This document shows, piece after piece, positions 50,422 through 60,600 of a DNA stretch of 64,000 bases. Made by a program: the position numbers and the translations under genes. The stretch comes from Methylobacterium sp. CB376 (GTDB lineage Bacteria > Pseudomonadota > Alphaproteobacteria > Rhizobiales > Beijerinckiaceae), in assembly GCF_029714205.1 (NCBI RefSeq), contig NZ_CP121648.1, forward strand, positions 3,676,001 to 3,740,000, given 5' to 3'. Numbering within the stretch: the first letter of the stretch is position 1; each line of letters opens with the position of its first letter. The notes below the pieces were generated by a model. The model was not told where the DNA came from. It saw only the letters and a program-made list of their open reading frames with translations, and did not search any database.

Positions 50422-50877
50422 GTGAGAAAGCATTTGTTCGCCCTGTCGAGTCACGTCCCTAGCTTCGCGCACGCGGCGGCGGCCTATGCGGACAAGAAAT
50501 GCGCCTACACGGGCCAGAGCAGCTCTAACGGCGGCGATAGTCTGACGACTAACAGGAGTGACGACGGTAACGGAGCCTGCAGAGTGACCGCGGGTGCGGG
50601 CGGCGGTAACCCAGTCGGCGACGACGGGACCCCATTCCTGCAGGGTGAAGACGCTGGCAACGTGACCGTCATTCAGACCGGCACAGGAGATCAGCTCGGC
50701 GTCGCCGGGCGAGGCAAGCGGGCCGGTTCGGGCAACACCCCCAACGTGACGCAGGCGGGCCCGAATGGCCGCGACGAGCTGCAGGAGATCAGCAGCAACC
50801 ATGGTGTGGCACCGGGTCCTGGGATGCTCTCGTATTTTGGGCGCGAACGACCACACCGGGCGGATCAGCGTGCCTGA
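50422..50877 (+). CDS. Curlin-like secreted protein, probably damaged
   Basis: The start is placed at GTG 50,422, which has GGAGAA five to ten bases upstream and gives a signal-peptide-like start (RKHLFALSSHVPSFAHAAAA, with processing near A-Y-A). The body has weak curlin spacing (NVTVIQTGTGDQLGVAGRGK, GNTPNVTQAGPNGRDELQEI). From about 50,836 the DNA belongs to a HlyD-gene relic, so the last dozen residues (FGRERPHRADQRA) are not original. The gene is either a truncated curlin homologue still expressed or a pseudogene. No curli export gene (csgG) is near. Confidence 0.45.
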   Translation: MRKHLFALSSHVPSFAHAAAAYADKKCAYTGQSSSNGGDSLTTNRSDDGNGACRVTAGAGGGNPVGDDGTPFLQGEDAGNVTVIQTGTGDQLGVAGRGKRAGSGNTPNVTQAGPNGRDELQEISSNHGVAPGPGMLSYFGRERPHRADQRA

Positions 50878-51021
50878 GGACCGGAAGGCGCGGCGCGGGA
50901 GCTTTCGGCTTGTGCCCGCATGATGGTCGAGAGCTTCATGCAGCTCGAGCATCGCTTAGTGCTAGGTCATCTGGCAAAGCCGCTCGCTGAGCAAGTCGCA
51001 AAAGCGTCGAGCACGCGATGA
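50843..51021 (+). pseudogene. C-terminal relic of a HlyD-type membrane-fusion protein
   Basis: In one frame the sequence reads GRISVPEDRKARRGSFRLVP. After a one-base shift at 50,918 it reads MMVESFMQLEHRLVLGHLAK and PLAEQVAKASSTR to the TGA at 51,021. This aligns residue by residue with the end of the intact fusion protein (ARISVPDDQRARLG, VRLVPGMPVESFIQTGERTV, LTKPLTDQITKAWRER). Everything upstream is gone. It sits 650 bp before the giant VCBS adhesin, the place where a dedicated secretion operon would be expected. Confidence 0.8.
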
Positions 51022-51670
51022 GACGACGCAATTTCGCGCCGTGCGGACGCTGAAATGTCCGTGCTTCTTTGTGCTGCGGGATGTGCGGTATGACTTTTCT
51101 AGTGCCAAAGCATCAAAGGAGATGGGTTCAGGGCCGGGGCAAACTACGTAGCATAGTCCATCTGGACGATGCGTGATCGGTAGTCAGTCGTGTATGACAC
51201 CGGAAAGCGGGGGGCAGACTGGAGTCTGCTTGCACAGAAGGCTGGTAGGGGGATTGAATGACATCTGATGCCGGCTGCATCGAGCGCCCTGTTCGGCAGG
51301 AGCGCTCCCCTGGCGTCCAGCTTGTTGGTCATTTGATATCTCAACCTGACGACAGCTGTGACATGCTTTCCGACCAGCAGGCGGCGCCGCGCTTCTCCGC
51401 TTTCTCCAGCGCACGACGCCCGACATCGGCGGCTAGGCAACGCGAGTCTCGGCTGATGTCGCCGCCGGCTATGACGTTCCGCGTCAGCGTGTCAGGCGCG
51501 CAGAGAGCCCGACTACGCAACGTGCCCGCGTCCTCGGCCTGTCCTTTGTGAATGTCGCGCAGCTCAGGAGCGATCCGTCCTGAGCTACCTCACCCAATCC
51601 TCGCCAATCATGCCGCCAAATCTTGGTGTGAGCACTGATCTGGCTTGAAGAATTTGATCGGAACAGCAAG
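51022..51670. promoter_or_regulatory. Upstream region of the giant VCBS adhesin
   Basis: These 649 bp have no supportable gene; frames at 51,144-51,440 (minus) and 51,258-51,551 (plus) are Arg/Ala-rich and lack ribosome-binding sites. The region must contain the adhesin promoter. Only a weak ribosome-binding site (GGAA at 51,660-51,663) precedes ATG 51,671. A direct TTGAAGAATTTGATCGG segment near 51,645 is the AT-richest part. Confidence 0.4.
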
Positions 51671-54600
51671 ATGGCTACCATCGCGAACACCTCGACCGCT
51701 TCGGTGACTTTTTCTAACTCCACGGCTGCCGCGAACATGGCGCAGTCTATTGTGGAGGATAATGCGCTTATATTCTCATTTGATGTTCTAAAAGCGAGCG
51801 GCGGCGGCACTAACACGACCGTGTATTCCGTTGATGACGGTATTAAGAACGATGATGGTGGGGCAGCCATCACTGTCACCAACACGGCGTTCGCGAATTA
51901 CAACAAAGATCTTCTCATAGCTGATCAGGTGGGTGGCGCCTGGGAATATAAAGACGTAAATTGGAACGGCAATAAGTACACAATTGCATTCAGAATCGGA
52001 TCCGACAACAAGATTGTCGTTGATGCACGCAGCATGGCTTCTGCAGTCGATGCTATGGCGGCAGGCGACATTTTCAGCGACTCGATCCAATATACAATAA
52101 AGATGGCGAACGGCACGCTGAGCGTTGGAACGCTCACGTATACGATCGTTGGTCAGAACGATGCGGCGGTGATTGGGAACGCGACCAACACGAGCGTGAT
52201 TGAGGACGTGGGTGTCACCGCCGGCAAGTTGGTCGCGAGTGGCACCATCTCGGTGTCCGACGCTGATCACGATCAGTCTTATTTCCAGACCACCGTCACG
52301 CCTGGCGCAGTGACCGGTACCACGAATGGAGCGGCTGACACGGCTCCGCTGGGCACGCTCATCATCAGCGCGAACGGGAACTACTCCTACTCAGTGGACA
52401 ACAGCGCGGTGCAATACCTGCGCAGCGGTGAAAGCCGGATTGAGAGCTTCACGATCAAGTCGGCCGACGGCACATCCAAGGTGGTGAGCTTCACCGTCAA
52501 CGGCGCGAACGACGTGGCGGTGATCGGAAACGCGTCCAACACGAGCGTGACCGAGGATGCAGGTGTCACGGCCGGCAAGTTGGTCGCGAGTGGCACCATC
52601 TCGGTGTCCGACGCTGATCACGATCAGGCCTCGTTCCAGATGACCGTCACCAAGGCGGACGGCACGCTGGGCGATCTCGTCCTGAACACGGACGGCACCT
52701 ACACCTACTCCGTGGCCAACAGCGCCGTGCAGTACCTGGGCGCCAGCGACAGCAAGGTCGAGACCTTCACGATCAAGTCGGCGGATGGCACCACCAAGGA
52801 CGTGAGCTTCACGATCCACGGTGCCAACGATGCCGCGGTGATCGGCGACCCGACCGTGGCGGACGTCACGGAAGACGCCAACGTCAACGGCTCGGGCAAC
52901 CTGACTGCCGCTGGCTCGATCTCGATCAGCGATGCGGATCAGAACCAGGCCTCGTTCCAGACCACCGTCACCAAGGCGGACGGCACGCTGGGCGATCTCG
53001 TCCTGAACACGGACGGCAGCTACACCTACTCGGTCGCTAACAGCGCCGTGCAGTTCCTGGGCGCCAGCGACAGCAAGGTTGAGACCTTCACGGTCACGGC
53101 TCAGGACGGGACGACCAAGCAGGTCAGCTTCACGATCCACGGTGCCAACGATGCCGCGGTGATCGGCGACCCGACCGTGGCGGACGTCACGGAAGACGCC
53201 AACGTCAACGGCTCGGGCAACCTGACTGCCGCTGGCTCGATCTCGATCAGCGATGCGGATCAGAACCAGGCCTCGTTCCAGACCACCGTCACCAAGGCGG
53301 ACGGCACGCTGGGCGATCTCGTCCTGAACACGGACGGCAGCTACACCTACTCGGTCGCTAACAGCGCCGTGCAGTTCCTGGGCGCCAGCGACAGCAAGGT
53401 TGAGACCTTCACGGTCACGGCTCAGGACGGGACGACCAAGCAGGTCAGCTTCACGATCCACGGTGCCAACGATGCCGCGGTGATCGGCGACCCGACCGTG
53501 GCGGACGTCACCGAGGATGTTGCCATCAACGGCTCGGGTAACCTGACCGCCAGCGGCACGATCTCGATCAGCGATGCGGATCAGAACCAGGCCACGTTCC
53601 TGACCTCGGTCACCAAGGCGGACGGCACGCTGGGCGATCTCGTCCTGAACACGGACGGCAGCTACACCTACTCGGTCGCTAACAGCGCCGTGCAGTACCT
53701 GGGCGCCAGCGACAGCAAGGTTGAGACCTTCACGATCAAGTCGGCGGATGGCACCACCAAGGACGTGAGCTTCACGATCCATGGTGCCAACGACGCCGCC
53801 GTGATCGGCACGCCCACCGTGGCGGACGTCACCGAGGATGTTGCCATCAACGGCTCGGGTAACCTGACCGCCAGCGGCACGATCTCGATCAGCGATGCGG
53901 ATCAGAACCAGGCCTCGTTCCAGACCACCGTCACCAAGGCGGACGGCACGCTGGGCGATCTCGTCCTGAACACGGACGGCAGCTACACCTACTCGGTCGC
54001 TAACAGCGCCGTGCAGTTCCTGGGCGCCAGCGACAGCAAGGTTGAGACCTTCACGGTCACGGCTCAGGACGGGACGACCAAGCAGGTCAGCTTCACGATC
54101 CACGGTGCCAACGATGCCGCGGTGATCGGCGACCCGACCGTGGCGGACGTCACGGAAGACGCCAACGTCAACGGCTCGGGCAACCTGACTGCCGCTGGCT
54201 CGATCTCGATCAGCGATGCGGATCAGAACCAGGCCTCGTTCCAGACCACCGTCACCAAGGCGGACGGCACGCTGGGCGATCTCGTCCTGAACACGGACGG
54301 CAGCTACACCTACTCGGTCGCTAACAGCGCCGTGCAGTTCCTGGGCGCCAGCGACAGCAAGGTTGAGACCTTCACGATCAAGTCGGCGGATGGCACCACC
54401 AAGGACGTGAGCTTCACGATCCATGGTGCCAACGACGCCGCCGTGATCGGCACGCCCACCGTGGCGGACGTCACCGAGGATGTTGCCATCAACGGCTCGG
54501 GTAACCTGACCGCCAGCGGCACGATCTCGATCAGCGATGCGGATCAGAACCAGGCCACGTTCCTGACCTCGGTCACCAAGGCGGACGGCACGCTGGGCGA

Positions 54601-57600
54601 TCTCGTCCTGAACACGGACGGCAGCTACACCTACTCGGTCGCTAACAGCGCCGTGCAGTTCCTGGGCGCCAGCGACAGCAAGGTTGAGACCTTCACGATC
54701 AAGTCGGCGGATGGCACCACCAAGGACGTGAGCTTCACGATCCATGGTGCCAACGACGCCGCCGTGATCGGCACGCCCACCGTGGCGGACGTCACCGAGG
54801 ATGTTGCCATCAACGGCTCGGGTAACCTGACCGCCAGCGGCACGATCTCGATCAGCGATGCGGATCAGAACCAGGCCTCGTTCCAGACCACCGTCACCAA
54901 GGCGGACGGCACGCTGGGCGATCTCGTCCTGAACACGGACGGCAGCTACACCTACTCGGTCGCTAACAGCGCCGTGCAGTTCCTGGGCGCCAGCGACAGC
55001 AAGGTTGAGACCTTCACGGTCACGGCTCAGGACGGGACGACCAAGCAGGTCAGCTTCACGATCCACGGTGCCAACGATGCCGCGGTGATCGGCGACCCGA
55101 CCGTGGCGGACGTCACGGAAGACGCCAACGTCAACGGCTCGGGCAACCTGACTGCCGCTGGCTCGATCTCGATCAGCGATGCGGATCAGAACCAGGCCTC
55201 GTTCCAGACCACCGTCACCAAGGCGGACGGCACGCTGGGCGATCTCGTCCTGAACACGGACGGCAGCTACACCTACTCGGTCGCTAACAGCGCCGTGCAG
55301 TTCCTGGGCGCCAGCGACAGCAAGGTTGAGACCTTCACGGTCACGGCTCAGGACGGGACGACCAAGCAGGTCAGCTTCACGATCCACGGTGCCAACGATG
55401 CCGCGGTGATCGGCGACCCGACCGTGGCGGACGTCACCGAGGATGTTGCCATCAACGGCTCGGGTAACCTGACCGCCAGCGGCACGATCTCGATCAGCGA
55501 TGCGGATCAGAACCAGGCCTCGTTCCAGACCACCGTCACCAAGGCGGACGGCACGCTGGGCGATCTCGTCCTGAACACGGACGGCAGCTACACCTACTCG
55601 GTCGCTAACAGCGCCGTGCAGTTCCTGGGCGCCAGCGACAGCAAGGTTGAGACCTTCACGGTCACGGCTCAGGACGGGACGACCAAGCAGGTCAGCTTCA
55701 CGATCCACGGTGCCAACGATGCCGCGGTGATCGGCGACCCGACCGTGGCGGACGTCACGGAAGACGCCAACGTCAACGGCTCGGGCAACCTGACTGCCGC
55801 TGGCTCGATCTCGATCAGCGATGCGGATCAGAACCAGGCCTCGTTCCAGACCACCGTCACCAAGGCGGACGGCACGCTGGGCGATCTCGTCCTGAACACG
55901 GACGGCAGCTACACCTACTCGGTCGCTAACAGCGCCGTGCAGTTCCTGGGCGCCAGCGACAGCAAGGTTGAGACCTTCACGATCAAGTCGGCGGATGGCA
56001 CCACCAAGGACGTGAGCTTCACGATCCATGGTGCCAACGACGCCGCCGTGATCGGCACGCCCACCGTGGCGGACGTCACCGAGGATGTTGCCATCAACGG
56101 CTCGGGTAACCTGACCGCCAGCGGCACGATCTCGATCAGCGATGCGGATCAGAACCAGGCCTCGTTCCAGACCACCGTCACCAAGGCGGACGGCACGCTG
56201 GGCGATCTCGTCCTGAACACGGACGGCAGCTACACCTACTCGGTCGCTAACAGCGCCGTGCAGTTCCTGGGCGCCAGCGACAGCAAGGTTGAGACCTTCA
56301 CGATCAAGTCGGCGGATGGCACCACCAAGGACGTGAGCTTCACGATCCATGGTGCCAACGACGCCGCCGTGATCGGCACGCCCACCGTGGCGGACGTCAC
56401 CGAGGATGTTGCCATCAACGGCTCGGGTAACCTGACCGCCAGCGGCACGATCTCGATCAGCGATGCGGATCAGAACCAGGCCTCGTTCCAGACCACCGTC
56501 ACCAAGGCGGACGGCACGCTGGGCGATCTCGTCCTGAACACGGACGGCACCTACACCTACTCCGTGGCCAACAGCGCCGTGCAGTACCTGGGCGCCAGCG
56601 ACAGCAAGGTCGAGACCTTCACGATCAAGTCGGCGGATGGCACCACCAAGGACGTGAGCTTCACGATCCATGGTGCCAACGACGCCGCCGTGATCGGCAC
56701 GCCCACCGTGGCGGACGTCACCGAGGATGTTGCCATCAACGGCTCGGGTAACCTGACCGCCAGCGGCACGATCTCGATCAGCGATGCGGATCAGAACCAG
56801 GCCTCGTTCCAGACCACCGTCACCAAGGCGGACGGCACGCTGGGCGATCTCGTCCTGAACACGGACGGCAGCTACACCTACTCGGTCGCTAACAGCGCCG
56901 TGCAGTTCCTGGGCGCCAGCGACAGCAAGGTTGAGACCTTCACGGTCACGGCTCAGGACGGGACGACCAAGCAGGTCAGCTTCACGATCCACGGTGCCAA
57001 CGATGCCGCGGTGATCGGCGACCCGACCGTGGCGGACGTCACGGAAGACGCCAACGTCAACGGCTCGGGCAACCTGACTGCCGCTGGCTCGATCTCGATC
57101 AGCGATGCGGATCAGAACCAGGCCTCGTTCCAGACCACCGTCACCAAGGCGGACGGCACGCTGGGCGATCTCGTCCTGAACACGGACGGCAGCTACACCT
57201 ACTCGGTCGCTAACAGCGCCGTGCAGTTCCTGGGCGCCAGCGACAGCAAGGTTGAGACCTTCACGGTCACGGCTCAGGACGGGACGACCAAGCAGGTCAG
57301 CTTCACGATCCACGGTGCCAACGATGCCGCGGTGATCGGCGACCCGACCGTGGCGGACGTCACGGAAGACGCCAACGTCAACGGCTCGGGCAACCTGACT
57401 GCCGCTGGCTCGATCTCGATCAGCGATGCGGATCAGAACCAGGCCTCGTTCCAGACCACCGTCACCAAGGCGGACGGCACGCTGGGCGATCTCGTCCTGA
57501 ACACGGACGGCAGCTACACCTACTCGGTCGCTAACAGCGCCGTGCAGTTCCTGGGCGCCAGCGACAGCAAGGTTGAGACCTTCACGGTCACGGCTCAGGA

Positions 57601-60600
57601 CGGGACGACCAAGCAGGTCAGCTTCACGATCCACGGTGCCAACGATGCCGCGGTGATCGGCGACCCGACCGTGGCGGACGTCACGGAAGACACGAACGTC
57701 AGCAACGGCAACCTGACCGCCACGGGCTCGATCTCGATCACCGATGCGGATCAGAACCAGGCCACGTTCCTGACCTCGGTCACCAAGGCGGACGGCACGC
57801 TGGGCGATCTCGTCCTGAACACGGACGGCACCTACACCTACTCCGTGGCCAACAGCGCCGTGCAGTTCCTGGGCGCCAGCGACAGCAAGGTCGAGACCTT
57901 CACGATCAAGTCGGCGGATGGCACCACCAAGGACGTGAGCTTCACGATCCACGGTGCCAACGACGCCGCCGTGATCGGCACGCCCACCGTGGCGGATGTC
58001 ACGGAAGACGCCAACGTCAACGGTTCGGGCAATCTGACCGCCACGGGCTCGATCTCGATCACCGATGCGGATCAGAACCAGGCCACGTTCCTGACCTCGG
58101 TCACCAAGGCGGACGGCACCCTCGGCAGCCTGACCCTGGCAGCCGACGGCACCTACACCTACTCGGTCGCTAACAGCGCTGTGCAGTTCCTGGGCGCCAG
58201 CGACAGCAAGGTCGAGACCTTCACGATCAAGTCGGCGGATGGCACCACCAAGGACGTGAGCTTCACGATCCACGGTGCCAACGACGCCGCCGTGATCGGC
58301 ACGCCCACCGTGGCGGACGTCACCGAGGATGTTGCCGTCAACGGCTCGGGTAATCTCACCGCCAGCGGCTCGATCTCGATCACCGATGCGGATCAGAACC
58401 AGGCCTCGTTCCAGACCACCGTCACCAAGGCGGACGGCACCCTCGGCAGCCTGACCCTGGCGGCCAATGGCACTTACACCTACTCGGTCGCTAACAGCGC
58501 CGTGCAGTTCCTGGGCGCCAGCGACACCAAGGTCGACACCTTCACGGTCACGGCCCTGGACGGGACTACCAAGCAGGTCAGCTTCACGGTCCAAGGCGCC
58601 AACGACGCCGCCGTGATCGGCACGCCTTCGGTGTCGACGGTGACCGAGGATGTTGCCGTCAACGGCTCGGGCAACCTGACCGCCACGGGTACGATCTCGA
58701 TCAGCGACGCGGATCAGAACCAGGCCTCGTTAAGCACCACGGTGACCGCGGCCCAGGGCACCCTCGGCAGCCTGAGCCTGGCGGCCAATGGCTCCTACAC
58801 CTACTCGGTCGCCAACAGCGCCGTGCAATACCTAGGAGCCGGTCAGACCAGGGTCGAGACATTCACGATCAAGTCAGCTGACGGCACAACCAAGGACGTG
58901 AGCTTCACGGTCCAAGGCGCCAACGACGCGGCCGTGATCGGCACGCCGTCGGTGTCGACGGTGACCGAGGATGTTGGCGTCAACGGCTCGGGCAACCTGA
59001 CCGCCACCGGCTCGATCTCGATCAGCGATGCGGACCAGAACCAGGCCTCGTTCAGCACCACGGTGGCTGCGGCCCAGGGAAACCTCGGCACCCTGAGCCT
59101 GGCGGCCAACGGCACCTACACCTACACGGTGGCCAACAGCGCCGTGCAGTTCCTGGGCGCCAGCGACACCAAGGTCGACACCTTCACGGTCACGGCCCTG
59201 GACGGGACTACCAAGCAGGTCAGCTTCACGGTCCAAGGCGCCAACGACGCCGCCGTGATCGGCACGCCTTCGGTGTCGACGGTGACCGAGGATGTTGCCG
59301 TCAACGGCTCGGGCAACCTGACCGCCACGGGTACGATCTCGATCAGCGACGCGGATCAGAACCAGGCCTCGTTAAGCACCACGGTGACCGCGGCCCAGGG
59401 CACCCTCGGCAGCCTGAGCCTGGCGGCCAATGGCTCCTACACCTACTCGGTCGCCAACAGCGCCGTGCAATACCTAGGAGCCGGTCAGACCAGGGTCGAG
59501 ACATTCACGATCAAGTCAGCTGACGGCACAACCAAGGACGTGAGCTTCACGGTCCAAGGCGCCAACGACGCGGCCGTGATCGGCACGCCGTCGGTGTCGA
59601 CGGTGACCGAGGATGTTGGCGTCAACGGCTCGGGCAACCTGACCGCCACCGGCTCGATCTCGATCAGCGATGCGGACCAGAACCAGGCCTCGTTCAGCAC
59701 CACGGTGGCTGCGGCCCAGGGAAACCTCGGCACCCTGAGCCTGGCGGCCAACGGCACCTACACCTACACGGTGGCCAACAGCGCCGTGCAGTTCCTGGGC
59801 GCCAGCGACACCAAGGTCGACACCTTCACGGTCACGGCCCTGGACGGGACTACCAAGCAGGTCAGCTTCACGGTCCAAGGCGCCAACGACGCCGCCGTGA
59901 TCGGCACGCCTTCGGTGTCGACGGTGACCGAGGATGTTGCCGTCAACGGCTCGGGCAACCTGACCGCCACGGGTACGATCTCGATCAGCGACGCGGATCA
60001 GAACCAGGCCTCGTTAAGCACCACGGTGACCGCGGCCCAGGGCACCCTCGGCAGCCTGAGCCTGGCGGCCAATGGCTCCTACACCTACTCGGTCGCCAAC
60101 AGCGCCGTGCAGTTCCTGAACAGCGGTGAGAGCCGGGTCGAGACGTTCACCGTCAAGGCGCTGGACGGCACCACCAAGGACGTCAGCTTCACCATCAACG
60201 GTGCAGATGAAGCGGTCGTGGCAGGGACAGCCACGATCAACGCAACTCCTGGAACTCCAAGCAATAAAACAACGGTAACTGTTCAGTTTTCAAAGTCAGT
60301 CTTCGCGCCGGGCGAAAGCACAGATGCAAATTCTGTCTTCGACATTAACGATTTCAGATGGAATGGCCAAGCTCTGCCAGGCAATTTCAACGTAACTGGA
60401 TCGCTTTCATCGGACGGCAAAACGTGGACTGGAACCTTCGACGTTCCAGAAAACGCAAACGATGCGGCAGGAACACTCTCGATCGCGTCGACATATAAAT
60501 TTAAGGATGGGTCTGCCGGTGCGACCGCGAGCCAGGCAACCACAATTCAGCCCGCCGGAGCGACGGGGGAGCCATTAAATCTGGCTTTAATGGTCCCCTC

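Noticed and set aside
51144..51440. 98-codon minus-strand frame upstream of the giant adhesin
   Set aside because: No ribosome-binding site and no protein-like pattern; the plus-strand frame overlapping it is equally unconvincing.
52391..58594. A 2,067-codon open frame antisense to the VCBS adhesin
   Set aside because: It exists only because one 321-bp unit lacks antisense stops in this frame and is copied many times. The translation is a mirror of the repeats with no independent start, ribosome-binding site or domain.
52159..60207. CRISPR or satellite-type non-coding repeat
   Set aside because: The units are multiples of three, stay in one reading frame and encode VCBS domains.
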